DNA of 40,196 nucleotides, taken from the IMG/VR virus record IMGVR_UViG_3300030098_001480, positions 1-40,196 of that record; one strand, 5' to 3'. Positions 1-7,331 of this stretch are shown here, one piece after another. The notes under the pieces are model-generated. The model made no database searches, had not been told where the DNA came from, and was given only the letters and a program-made list of their open reading frames with translations. Each line of letters opens with the position of its first letter. Positions within the stretch are counted from its first letter, which is position 1. Source of the DNA: a virus. Both the position numbers and the translations under genes were made by a program.

Positions 1-73
1 CATTGTAAGTATTACCACTTGTGTCTAAGACAGAGAAGGTTCCGTTTTTAATTGATTGTCCTATGTATGCCAT
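1..73 (-). CDS. Tail-fibre-like protein, N-terminal fragment
   Basis: An ATG at 73 opens a frame that runs off the left edge; 24 codons are visible, beginning MAYIGQSIKNGTF. The start overlaps the TAA of the preceding gene by one base (TAATG), the coupling used repeatedly in this tail module. The opening residues resemble those of the protein at 1626-2492 (MSYIG...), a common N-terminus of marine phage fibre or tail-surface proteins. The rest is outside the window, so the function is by analogy only. Confidence 0.6.
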   Translation of the reverse strand, partial: MAYIGQSIKNGTFSVLDTSGNTYN

Positions 74-390
74 TATTTACTCCAAACACTATGTGTTAAA
101 TTTCCATTTTCATCTGTTGCTAATAATTTATCATATTCTGTTTCAGTTGTATAATTAGCAGGTATATCTCTCATGGCTTGTCTCCATGTTTTTACATCGT
201 CAGGCATAGTGTAATCAGAGTTTGCCATGTAATCTGTTTCTTGTAATTTTATACTTCTAATTTGTTTTATTCTCTCAAGTTTTCTATCTTTAGCAGCATC
301 TTCCCATGCTTTTATCTCTAAGTCTCTTGCTGTTTCTTCTTCTGCGGTGTATTGAATTTTTACACCATTTATATTTTTATACCTAGGCAT
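73..390 (-). CDS. Tail assembly chaperone-like protein (105 aa)
   Basis: This small soluble protein has an N-terminal charged helical half and a C-terminal segment around residues 53-78 (YMANSDYTMPDDVKTWRQAM, then RDIP). That segment matches the pattern of phage tail-fibre assembly chaperones, in which a 'D-W/Y ... P ... W..YRQ.LRDIP' block is typical. Such proteins help fold or trimerise fibres and are usually encoded beside them, as here. Start and stop overlap both neighbours by one base (TAATG). The motif match is from memory of the family, so the role is probable rather than proven. Confidence 0.55.
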   Translation of the reverse strand: MPRYKNINGVKIQYTAEEETARDLEIKAWEDAAKDRKLERIKQIRSIKLQETDYMANSDYTMPDDVKTWRQAMRDIPANYTTETEYDKLLATDENGNLTHSVWSK

Positions 391-1001
391 TATGTTTTTT
401 TCACTCCATATAGTTCTGCTGAGCCACTAAAATTGCCACTGCCAGATATTGTCCATTTCAAAGCATTTAAAGCGACATCTTGTAATACCATCATGTGGAC
501 TAATCCTAATTCACTGTAATTTCCTGTTCTTGAAAAAGAGTTATTAAAAAATATATTAGTATATCTATTAGCATGGTTGAGATTATAAAAAGTCATCTCA
601 ATATTTGTTGTTTCAGCACTATCATTACCACCACAGTTATAAGCAATAGGCTGAGCAGATGTACCAGTTGCACCATACAAGGTGCTACTAAAGTTGTCAT
701 CTCCAGCACCTCTATTATTTTTTAGACCAGCTGTTCTTTTATTATATGCTGCATAGGTAGAACCACCATCAGCACTTACATCAAAATTTAAATTAACATC
801 ATCTTGTGTAAACTGAACATCATAGAAAAATAACTTGTAAACTTCATAATCACTAAAAGTCCTTGCTATTTGAAGATTATCAACACCTGTCCAAGTATAT
901 TGTTGAATAAAATCCATTCCAGAGGCACCACTAACTGTGCCTGTAAATGCAAATGTGTCACTTAAATCTATACCTGTTGATGCTACTGTTGTCTTACTCA
1001 T
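390..1001 (-). CDS. Fibre/tail-surface protein, paralogue A (203 aa)
   Basis: No known domain is recognised. The protein is rich in Ser, Thr, Asn, Gly and aromatic residues and is predicted to be mostly beta, as expected for an exposed virion protein. Residues about 11-27 (IDLSDTFAFTGTVSGAS) match the N-terminus of the next gene (IDLTASFAFTGTVTGTS), and both end in a Val/Leu-Tyr-Gly-hydrophobic-Lys strand (ELYGVKK; VRVYGIK). The two are therefore tandem paralogues. The shared N-terminus probably attaches to the particle while the middle part diverges. A receptor-binding or decoration role is inferred. Confidence 0.6.
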   Translation of the reverse strand: MSKTTVASTGIDLSDTFAFTGTVSGASGMDFIQQYTWTGVDNLQIARTFSDYEVYKLFFYDVQFTQDDVNLNFDVSADGGSTYAAYNKRTAGLKNNRGAGDDNFSSTLYGATGTSAQPIAYNCGGNDSAETTNIEMTFYNLNHANRYTNIFFNNSFSRTGNYSELGLVHMMVLQDVALNALKWTISGSGNFSGSAELYGVKKT

Positions 1002-1009
1002 CTATCCTC

Positions 1010-1624
1010 CTATTTAATTCCATAAACTCTAACTGTAGCTTGTTCTATATTTCCAGAACCACAAACAAATTGAAATCCATTACACACTATTGAAGCATTA
1101 TAAAAAGTTGATGTGTTAATATCAAACACATAAGCAGTTGTGGTGTTATCTCTATTACTTCCATGTGATTGTATTATTTGATAATTAGATACACTAGGTT
1201 TATCTATAAAAATTCTTGCAAAGCCAGTTTCAGTAGCAGTTGAGTCAAGGTTTTCTAAAACTTTATGAGATGTTCCTGTGTTTAAAGTATCGACACTTGA
1301 ACTTGAGCCATTATATCCAGCTCTTGTTGATACACTTCTATAACTACTTGATTTAAAAGAACTTCCTGCATCATCTGATATTCGTAGTAGTAAGTCTTGT
1401 CCTGCACTACTTATATTTACATCACTAATTATAATCTCATAAGTATTATATGTACTATCAAAAACTAAACCATCTACACCATTTGCAAAATCTATTGAGG
1501 ATACTGCACTAGTAACAGTTTTTGTTTGTAATAATACTATATCACTTGTACCAGTCACGGTTCCTGTAAAGGCAAATGATGCTGTTAAGTCTATTGAGGC
1601 GGGTTTAATTTTACTAAGTGCCAT
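1010..1624 (-). CDS. Fibre/tail-surface protein, paralogue B (204 aa)
   Basis: This is the paralogue of the gene just downstream in the operon. It shares the N-terminal IDL..FAFTGTV block (residues about 11-26) and the C-terminal YGIK strand, with an unrelated-looking middle. It has no signal peptide or membrane segment and a high Ser/Thr content. It sits between a C1q-like fibre gene and paralogue A. It is most likely a minor virion surface protein; the exact location on the particle is unknown. Confidence 0.6.
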   Translation of the reverse strand: MALSKIKPASIDLTASFAFTGTVTGTSDIVLLQTKTVTSAVSSIDFANGVDGLVFDSTYNTYEIIISDVNISSAGQDLLLRISDDAGSSFKSSSYRSVSTRAGYNGSSSSVDTLNTGTSHKVLENLDSTATETGFARIFIDKPSVSNYQIIQSHGSNRDNTTTAYVFDINTSTFYNASIVCNGFQFVCGSGNIEQATVRVYGIK

Positions 1625-1625
1625 G

Positions 1626-2492
1626 TTATACTCCTATTAACCTGTATGCACCAAATGTGCATCGTTTACCACCACCACCTGCATTAATTGCAGGACTACC
1701 TGAACTATCGAGACATTGTGCATAAATTTCAAAATAATCACCTGTGCCATTTGCCTCTATTATATTTGCAATAGATACGTTAATGTGATTAGCATTATTA
1801 CCGCCTTGTTGATTAGTTACTTCAGAATATGAACTTCCATTTTTATATATAAATACAAAACCTTGTTGAAAGTTACTTGAACTTGCGTCTAAAGCTATAC
1901 TTGCAAAAATGTAGTATTTACCTGCGGTTGTTGGTGTAAATCTGTTTGAAGCAAAATTTGAATCTGTATCAAAATCCTCTACACTAAACTCAACTTTTGT
2001 TGCTGTATTACTAGAAATAGTTTGATTTGTGCCATCGCCTTTATAAGCAAAAAAAGCAGGTGTGTTTGATGCTTTAATATAAGAGTAATCAATTCTTTTT
2101 ATTGTACCTGCATCTGATATTAAAAACTCATCTGTATCTGCGGGAGTTGCAGCTAACTCTGTTTGACCAGATATAATATTACTTGCTAAACTTGCAGGCA
2201 CGACACTACTAGCAGGAACATCAATAGTTCCTACAGCCTTTGCTTGATGCACTACATAAATGTTATTTGTACCAGAGGGAGGTGCTCCAGTAAATGTAAG
2301 TGTAGTTCCGCTTATGCCATATGCAGAGTTTGGGTCCTGTCTAACATTTTCTACAAAGACTTCTATGTCAAATACTGAACTAGGTGCAATGTCTAATGTA
2401 AAAGCAGTTGTACTGCCATCACCACTAAACCTTTTACCTTGTAAAGATTGAAATTGATTTTGTGTATCTATAGGTGTGCCAATGTATGACAT
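1626..2492 (-). CDS. Tail fibre with C-terminal jelly-roll (C1q-like) head (288 aa)
   Basis: Residues 1-85 have the tail-fibre N-terminal pattern: a short MSYIG start, a GDGSTTAF beta hairpin, an FVENVRQDP segment, then GTTLTFTGAPP and YVVHQA. Residues 85-140 form a linker with SNIISGQTEL and TPADTDEFLISDAG. Residues from about 145 to the end (AFFAYKGDGTNQTISS..., GKYYIFASIALD, FIYKNG, CTFGAYRLIGV) have the strand order of a C1q/TNF-like jelly roll, used by phages for receptor or glycan binding. The domain call rests on motif appearance only. Confidence 0.7.
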   Translation of the reverse strand: MSYIGTPIDTQNQFQSLQGKRFSGDGSTTAFTLDIAPSSVFDIEVFVENVRQDPNSAYGISGTTLTFTGAPPSGTNNIYVVHQAKAVGTIDVPASSVVPASLASNIISGQTELAATPADTDEFLISDAGTIKRIDYSYIKASNTPAFFAYKGDGTNQTISSNTATKVEFSVEDFDTDSNFASNRFTPTTAGKYYIFASIALDASSSNFQQGFVFIYKNGSSYSEVTNQQGGNNANHINVSIANIIEANGTGDYFEIYAQCLDSSGSPAINAGGGGKRCTFGAYRLIGV

Positions 2493-2493
2493 T

Positions 2494-2841
2494 CTAGGTT
2501 ATCTCCATAATTGATACAGCAATATCTGATGCACCTGAAGCTGTCAATGAAAGCGTGTCAGTTGTTTCCATAACTACTTTATTACCTGACAATAATTCAA
2601 GTGTACCACCCACAGGTATGGGTGCGTTAGTTACTAACTCAACTGTCTGATTAGCTTCATCATTTGCACCTGCTCTGTTGGAAGTATCTGATGCTAAACT
2701 TACTGTTGCAGTGACTTGTGATGTTGTTGTGTTACCTACCATAATACCAAGCACTACAGTTGTAGTAGAACTCGCTACGGTATAAATAACATCAGCACTT
2801 GTTACACCCGCCTTTGTTACTAATTTAAAAGTATTTGCCAT
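2494..2841 (-). CDS. Small beta-rich structural protein (115 aa)
   Basis: The composition (many Thr, Val, Ser, Ala; no Cys) and alternating hydrophobic strands suggest an immunoglobulin-like or similar beta fold. It opens MANTFKLVTKAGVTSADVIYTV and ends with an SIMEIT strand. The family is often seen in fibre clusters of marine phages, without known function. It lies between two fibre genes in the same operon, so a virion protein is inferred. Confidence 0.55.
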   Translation of the reverse strand: MANTFKLVTKAGVTSADVIYTVASSTTTVVLGIMVGNTTTSQVTATVSLASDTSNRAGANDEANQTVELVTNAPIPVGGTLELLSGNKVVMETTDTLSLTASGASDIAVSIMEIT

Positions 2842-2858
2842 TTACCCTCCTTTATATC

Positions 2859-3962
2859 TTACCCTAACGCTATTGCAAGAGCCGTAGGATCTTCGGTACT
2901 AAATCCTGCACTAGTTAAGTATGTTTTTACGTCTGATAAAGCAACTTGCTTCATCGTTCCTGCATCATTAGTAACAACTCTGTCAGCATCTACTAAAGTT
3001 GTAGATGAAGCAGATGTATTACCATCCATAATATTTAATTCTGTAGCTGTGGTAGTCACACCATCAAGTATGTTTAATTCAGCGGCTGTTGAAGTTACAC
3101 CGTCTAAAATATTTAATTCTGCAGTTGTCGAAGTTACGCCATCTAATATATTTACTTCTGTAGCTGTGGCTGTAATGGCTACATCTTCATTTAGTTTTGG
3201 TGAAGTCAATCTTTTATTTGTGAGTGTTTGTGTAATATCAACAGCAACTAAATCTTGTGTATCACTACTTCCACTATTAGGTAACCTTAAAGTATTACTT
3301 GCACTAGCAGATTGTGGTTGTAATGTTTGAAAGTGAGCATTTGATGATTCACAATACATTTTAAGAGAGGCGGGAGAACCACTATTTGATTTAAAATCAA
3401 TGACACCACCTAGAACTGTAAGATCATCTCCTACACTGATATCACCTGTAAAAGTATTATCACCAGATAAACTAGCAAAGGTAGAAGATAAAGCGGTTCC
3501 ATTTAATGTAATTGCATCAGCTTCTAATGTGCCATCAATATCTGCATTACCTGAAATATCTAAAGAGGCAGCATCTAATTCACCAGACGCAGTAAGATTT
3601 GTAATGCCCGTTACAGCACCAGCAAATGCAACATTATTACTGCCGTCCTCAAAAATTAATTTGCTAGCAGGTAAAGTACAAAAAATATCTTTTGTGCCAG
3701 CACTAAAATCAACAGCACTATCACTGTTAGAACTAGAAATTACTGTGGTTCTAGTTAGATCGGAGCTATCTCCGTCCAATGTTCCTAAACCTACTTCAAA
3801 CTCATCTTGATCTTGATGTGCTATACAATAATAAGTTGTATTAGAATTTCCTACTCCAGCTGCAAAAGTTTCAAAACCTGTTACTGCACCACCTAAGGAT
3901 ACAGCACCTGTGCCTGTTGTAGTTGTAGTTTCTTTAACTCTATCATTAATGACTAATGCCAT
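2859..3962 (-). CDS. Tail fibre with four 13-residue ELNILDG repeats (367 aa)
   Basis: The N-terminal 100 residues (MALVINDRVKETTTTTGTG, GFETFAAGVG) follow a pattern common at the base of phage fibres. Residues about 110-200 have a repeating GNADIDGTLEA / GDNTFTGDISVGDDL pattern typical of beta-helical or triple-beta fibre shafts. Near residue 266 a block of four 13-residue repeats begins (xTAELNILDGVTS), followed by a short C-terminal region. Such repeats occur widely in phage and environmental fibre proteins. It is likely a trimeric adsorption fibre. Start ATG with AGG-rich leader TAAAGGAGGG. Confidence 0.75.
   Translation of the reverse strand: MALVINDRVKETTTTTGTGAVSLGGAVTGFETFAAGVGNSNTTYYCIAHQDQDEFEVGLGTLDGDSSDLTRTTVISSSNSDSAVDFSAGTKDIFCTLPASKLIFEDGSNNVAFAGAVTGITNLTASGELDAASLDISGNADIDGTLEADAITLNGTALSSTFASLSGDNTFTGDISVGDDLTVLGGVIDFKSNSGSPASLKMYCESSNAHFQTLQPQSASASNTLRLPNSGSSDTQDLVAVDITQTLTNKRLTSPKLNEDVAITATATEVNILDGVTSTTAELNILDGVTSTAAELNILDGVTTTATELNIMDGNTSASSTTLVDADRVVTNDAGTMKQVALSDVKTYLTSAGFSTEDPTALAIALG
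3012..3167 (-). repeat. Four tandem 39-bp repeats inside the fibre gene
   Basis: Four consecutive 39-base units encode the 13-residue motif T-x-x-E-L/V-N-I-L/M-D-G-V/N-T-S/T. Units differ at many third positions, so they are kept by protein selection rather than recent slippage. The length is a multiple of three, and gain or loss of units would keep the frame. Confidence 0.85.
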
Positions 3963-3971
3963 TTATTTCTC

Positions 3972-4403
3972 CTATGCTAATCTTAATATAGCGTTACTAG
4001 CGTCAGCAGTTGGAAACTGTATTGTAAATGTACCGCTTGTAGATGTTTTATCTCCACCAAAATCTAAAACTGCTACAGCTTTATTAGAATCGCTACTATT
4101 ATAAATTAAAGCTCCTCTTGCTGTTATGGTTGCAGAAGTAAAAGATATGTCTGAAAAATCACAAATAGCGGTTGTACCAGATGTAGTTGGTGTAACACTT
4201 GTTAGTGAACCACCACCAGAACTGTAAGTTCCTGAATTAGATACCTCATTAGACGTGCTAAAAGCAGTTGTTGAAGCATCCAAAGAAGCTGAACTTGTAT
4301 ACAATGCAATCTTAAAGGTATCACCTGTTGTTGCTGTAAAGTTATGAGTGCCAGTTAAAAGTTCTTGCTTAAAACTTGTACACACAGCTTGTGTTATTGC
4401 CAT
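3972..4403 (-). CDS. Tail/virion surface protein (143 aa)
   Basis: The protein opens with a short helix (QAVCTSFKQELLTG) followed by TGDTFKIALYTSSASLDAST, then GGSLTSVTP, ARGALIYN and AVLDFGGDK. This order is typical of a family of 130-200 residue tail-associated proteins found in marine podo- and myophages. All of it is predicted beta except the first helix. SD AGGAGG lies upstream of the ATG. The location on the virion is not known. Confidence 0.6.
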   Translation of the reverse strand: MAITQAVCTSFKQELLTGTHNFTATTGDTFKIALYTSSASLDASTTAFSTSNEVSNSGTYSSGGGSLTSVTPTTSGTTAICDFSDISFTSATITARGALIYNSSDSNKAVAVLDFGGDKTSTSGTFTIQFPTADASNAILRLA

Positions 4404-4414
4404 TTTTATCCTCC

Positions 4415-5098
4415 TTATGGACTTGTTGATTTAATAGGCAATCTTATTGCCCCGTGCATGTATTCATCTCTACGATGTCTACCTTGTTGCTCTATAGCTA
4501 ATTCTTGTATAGATCTTTGATATGACTGTTCGTAAAGTTGCAGCATTTCTGCTGGGCCTTTTAAAAATTTAAAGGCTTCGGCAAGACATCCGTATAACAA
4601 AGCACTTGGTGCATTACTGCCTATCCAAGATGAAGTGTTAGTACTAGATAACCTTGTTGGTAATCTTGTAATTCCCAGTTCCACATTATATGCAAGATCT
4701 GGTGTAGGTGCAACTATTAAAGAGTTATGATCCCACCATGCCCAATATACAGGCTCACCTGTGGCTGTCCTATCAGGTGCATACTCTGTCATAAAAGATA
4801 CGTCTCTTTGTTCTAACATTGTTCGAGTAGGTGTGCCCGTTGCAGGAAAAATATGCATGGTTCTTATAGTACCTAAAGATGTTGGATCTGGTGCAGAGCC
4901 ACCTGGTAATGATACAAAAGGATTAGATGCAGTTAAATTTGCTGTTTGATTAGATTTAAAAACATCTATATCAACATCTCTAAATATTCTATTTTCAGTA
5001 TGTTCTATAAAATCATTAATTCTTATATCTGTTAAAACATCTGAGCTTACTTCTGTATAGTCTCTAATTTGTGTAACTAATTCTGAATATGTTGTCAT
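4415..5098 (-). CDS. Head-tail adaptor-like protein (227 aa)
   Basis: This mostly helical protein has an N-terminal segment (TYSELVTQIRDYTEVSSDVL..RINDFIEHTENRIFRDVDI) that matches phage adaptor proteins of the gp4/gp6-like class, which dock under the portal. The C-terminal helix (SALLYGCLAEAFKFLKGPAE..QLYEQSYQRSIQELA) is also typical. It begins inside the stop of the upstream gene (ATGA overlap). It likely forms a ring of the neck. Together with 5418-6086 it gives two adaptor-like proteins. Confidence 0.65.
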   Translation of the reverse strand: MTTYSELVTQIRDYTEVSSDVLTDIRINDFIEHTENRIFRDVDIDVFKSNQTANLTASNPFVSLPGGSAPDPTSLGTIRTMHIFPATGTPTRTMLEQRDVSFMTEYAPDRTATGEPVYWAWWDHNSLIVAPTPDLAYNVELGITRLPTRLSSTNTSSWIGSNAPSALLYGCLAEAFKFLKGPAEMLQLYEQSYQRSIQELAIEQQGRHRRDEYMHGAIRLPIKSTSP

Positions 5099-5418
5099 GA
5101 TATACTCACTGTTACTTCGCTTACACTAACTTTTACTATCGCAGGTTTATGTTTTTGAGGCACCATAGTATTATTTTGATCAAAAAAAGTTCTACCTAAA
5201 AATACTAAAACAGGCTCAGATCTATCTGGCCTGGCGTCTTTTAATGCCTCTGCGTCTGCTCTATGTGTTGCAGGATTATCCTCTTGAGGATGTTCTGGTT
5301 CAAACTCTGATTTATGTACGAATGCACCATCATGTTCTTTAATCATTTCTTTATATGGAAACGCAAAACCACTTCGATCAGATATTGCTTTTGCATATTT
5401 GCCACTAGCTCTAGCCAT
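5095..5418 (-). CDS. Small structural hypothetical between the adaptors (107 aa)
   Basis: The protein begins MARASGKYAKAISDRSGFAF and has a central Pro/Glu/Asp-rich stretch, ending in beta strands (PAIVKVSVSEVTVSI). The N-terminal 'GKYA.AISDRSG..FPY.EM..E..G..VH.SE.E..HPQ' pattern recurs in marine phage genomes next to adaptor genes, without known function. One-base TAATG overlap with the upstream adaptor and ATGA overlap with the downstream one argue for tightly coupled translation and a neck or head role. Confidence 0.6.
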   Translation of the reverse strand: MARASGKYAKAISDRSGFAFPYKEMIKEHDGAFVHKSEFEPEHPQEDNPATHRADAEALKDARPDRSEPVLVFLGRTFFDQNNTMVPQKHKPAIVKVSVSEVTVSIS

Positions 5419-6086
5419 TATATTACTCCTACATCAGGAACTATTTTTATACCTGACCTTGTACTATCTTCTGATGATGCTCTCATCCACTCATCTTCAT
5501 AAACTTGTTTTAATAAACCTATTCTTTCTGGTGCTTTTTTCATAGCAATATAATATGCTAAACCTGATACTAAACATGGTAAAAATCTAAATGGTATCTC
5601 TGGATTATTTGTATAAACTCCAGCATCTTGTATTCTTGTCATCGCATAATATTTAAAAACATCAGCAGAATCGGGTGTGGGATAAACATATAATTTTGGT
5701 GTTATGGTTCGCTCAATATAAAACTGTGTTGGAGATCCAGAAGTGGATTTTTTCGATATGTTTAAATACTCAGCTCTACTAATTCTTTCTATTTGCCTGT
5801 CTACTGTGGTGTCACTAGCCTCAGTCACTACAGCAGATAAGATATCTACTAAATCTTCATCTAGATCATAAGATGACGTTCCAGATGACAAAGTTTTTGT
5901 TCTTTGTTCTATTGTCCAAAGATTTAAACCTCTGTTCGCCCACTCCGCAAACAACAAATTTAAAGAACGTCTAGACGTTTTTAAATCATATCCTGTCCTA
6001 ACAAATAAACCACATCTTTCATATGATTCTGCTATAACCTCTTCAATTGTAAGAGTAAATGCGTTAGTACCTGAGTATGTAGGCAT
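5418..6086 (-). CDS. Head-tail adaptor / DNA-stabilisation protein, gp4-like (222 aa)
   Basis: Residues 10-60 (TIEEVIAESYERCGLFVRTG, then DLKTSRRSLNLLFAEWANRG) match the N-terminal helices of P22 gp4-like packaged-DNA stabilisation or adaptor proteins in marine phages. The C-terminal helical segment (PCLVSGLAYYIAMKKAPERI) is likewise characteristic. It probably binds the portal after packaging and forms the first ring of the tail. The neighbouring gene 4415-5098 looks like the second ring protein. Confidence 0.7.
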   Translation of the reverse strand: MPTYSGTNAFTLTIEEVIAESYERCGLFVRTGYDLKTSRRSLNLLFAEWANRGLNLWTIEQRTKTLSSGTSSYDLDEDLVDILSAVVTEASDTTVDRQIERISRAEYLNISKKSTSGSPTQFYIERTITPKLYVYPTPDSADVFKYYAMTRIQDAGVYTNNPEIPFRFLPCLVSGLAYYIAMKKAPERIGLLKQVYEDEWMRASSEDSTRSGIKIVPDVGVI

Positions 6087-6095
6087 ATTTTACTC

Positions 6096-6515
6096 CTAAT
6101 AATTCTTTAAAAATTCTGCTATACAAGTATATGTGTTTCCAGAATCAGCTGCTCCAGGTACAACAAAATTAACGTCATTTTGATTAGAATTACTACTAGT
6201 GTTTGCTGGTATTCCACCAAACTCTCTAAAATCCCAATAACCAGAATCTATCAAAGTTACTATTGGAATATCTCCGTCAGAGTCCTCATAGTCTAAACGA
6301 GCAAAAGAATCTCCTCCGTCTCCATTAGCACATGACCACCATAATCTTTGTAATGAAATTGTTGATACTGATTGACCTTCTTTGTTATTTGCTAAACTAG
6401 AGACGTCACCAAATACTGTAGTTCCGCCTGTTCCATCAGATTGAACTACAATTTTAATAGTAACTCTTTTATCGTTTTGCTGTAGGATTGTCGGTCCTGT
6501 TACTGTGTCTGCCAT
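6096..6515 (-). CDS. Minor structural protein (139 aa)
   Basis: This beta-rich protein has a VTIKIVVQSDGTGGTTVFGDVSS opening (hairpin with Gly-rich turn) and a Trp-Trp-rich centre (LQRLWWSCANGDGGDSF). No catalytic motif is visible. It lies between an adaptor gene and another surface protein, preceded by SD AAGGAGGG. It is probably a tail or head surface component; no family name is claimed. Confidence 0.55.
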   Translation of the reverse strand: MADTVTGPTILQQNDKRVTIKIVVQSDGTGGTTVFGDVSSLANNKEGQSVSTISLQRLWWSCANGDGGDSFARLDYEDSDGDIPIVTLIDSGYWDFREFGGIPANTSSNSNQNDVNFVVPGAADSGNTYTCIAEFLKNY

Positions 6516-6536
6516 GTTCCCTCCTTAATCAAGAAC

Positions 6537-6556
6537 AGTGGGGCTTATGCCCCACT
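6537..6556 (-). terminator. Hairpin after the 6561-7184 gene
   Basis: An 8-bp perfect stem (AGTGGGGC / GCCCCACT) with a TTAT loop lies 4 bases after the stop of the upstream gene. On the minus strand it is followed by TGTTCTTGATT, a weak U-tract. It could be a partial terminator or a 3'-end stabiliser that sets relative expression of the genes below. Confidence 0.55.
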
Positions 6557-6560
6557 AATT

Positions 6561-7184
6561 TTAAAATACAGAATACTCTAATTCAACGGTAAATCTACCT
6601 GCTGTAACGTCTGCATTTACAGTTGTTGTTGCAAAAGCGTATAAATTTTTACTTGCAATAGCCGCTGTAATATTTGGAGCAAACACATGATAGTTACCTG
6701 CTGTGTTGTTAAAGTTAATGTCTACCTCTGTTACTGAATCCGTAGCAGAAATTCTTGGATTAAAAGATGCAACACCTGCACCAACTATTTCTGTTCCAGA
6801 TGATACAGCTGCATTTGTAGCTGTGCCAGAAGTTGCACTTAATGATAATCCACCAACTAAAGTTTGACCTGCAGCTGTGGTTATACCAATTAATGCTTTA
6901 TGTATAAAAAATTTGCTTGGTGTTACTAAGCCGTCAGGTGCGTCTGTATTTAATGCGCCTAATTCCACAAGAACATCACCATCAGCATATGCTGTTGATG
7001 CTGCATCTGTGCTAGCTAATGTACCTACAAATGATTGTATTTTTCTAGTTCCCATAGAAACTAATTGACCAGTAGAGTTTACAGAAAAACCTGTTTCTGT
7101 AACAGTGCCAGTATCAGTAGCTTTATTAATTACGTTAAAACCACCTTCTGATCTTACTGGACCGCTAAATGTTGAGTTAGCCAT
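6561..7184 (-). CDS. Virion structural protein (207 aa)
   Basis: Begins MANSTFSGPVRSEGGF, then FSVNSTGQLVSMGTRKIQSF; Ala/Thr/Ser-rich with repeated hydrophobic strands and a TVELEYSVF C-terminus. Abundant structural proteins of this composition often follow the major capsid gene in marine phages. It is the first gene after its own promoter (7265-7292) and is bounded downstream by a hairpin, which suggests high, separately set expression. A tail-tube-like or head-surface role is possible, but there is no direct evidence. Confidence 0.6.
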   Translation of the reverse strand: MANSTFSGPVRSEGGFNVINKATDTGTVTETGFSVNSTGQLVSMGTRKIQSFVGTLASTDAASTAYADGDVLVELGALNTDAPDGLVTPSKFFIHKALIGITTAAGQTLVGGLSLSATSGTATNAAVSSGTEIVGAGVASFNPRISATDSVTEVDINFNNTAGNYHVFAPNITAAIASKNLYAFATTTVNADVTAGRFTVELEYSVF

Positions 7185-7212
7185 TTTAAACCTCCTTGGT
7201 TATATAGACCTT

Positions 7213-7255
7213 GTTACATAGTCTCTATATCGTCTGCATGAGCAGTCTATGTAAC
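7213..7255 (-). other. Inverted repeat in the leader of the 6561-7184 gene
   Basis: A 9-bp perfect inverted repeat (GTTACATAG / CTATGTAAC) with a 25-base loop sits between the promoter at 7265-7292 and the start codon at 7184. In RNA it would form a stem a short way upstream of the SD (CAAGGAGG). It may stabilise the 5' end of this abundant mRNA or be a protein-binding site. Confidence 0.5.
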
Positions 7256-7264
7256 TATGTTTAA

Positions 7265-7292
7265 TATATACTTTTTTTGAAATATTTTGCAA
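7265..7292 (-). promoter_or_regulatory. Sigma70-like promoter, TTGCAA-16-TATATA
   Basis: On the minus strand TTGCAA is followed by 16 bases and TATATA (then TTAAAC). It lies just after the capsid terminator hairpin and about 80 bases upstream of the 6561-7184 start. The TTGCAA -35 variant is the same as in the promoter at 36000-36027. This would restart transcription for the tail region. Confidence 0.55.
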
Positions 7293-7294
7293 GA

Positions 7295-7321
7295 AAGAAT
7301 GGGCGGTTAACGCCCATTCTT
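7295..7321 (-). terminator. Terminator hairpin after the major capsid gene
   Basis: An 11-bp perfect stem (AAGAATGGGCG / CGCCCATTCTT) with a GTTAA loop begins 11 bases after the capsid stop codon. On the minus strand it is followed by TCTTGC and then AT-rich sequence, so the U-tract is short. The stem itself is the strongest in the structural region. A terminator just after the capsid gene parallels the arrangement in T7, where it limits expression of the downstream genes. Confidence 0.75.
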
Positions 7322-7331
7322 ATTTTAGATA

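Noticed and set aside
3012-3167. CRISPR-like array because of four regular repeats
   Set aside because: The units are contiguous 39-base in-frame repeats of a fibre gene, with no spacers.
2260-3810. Open frames on the plus strand opposite the fibre genes (2260-2451, 3049-3330, 3400-3810)
   Set aside because: They are antisense to Ser/Thr/Val-rich repeats, have no ribosome sites and no recognisable features; they reflect the composition of the fibre genes.
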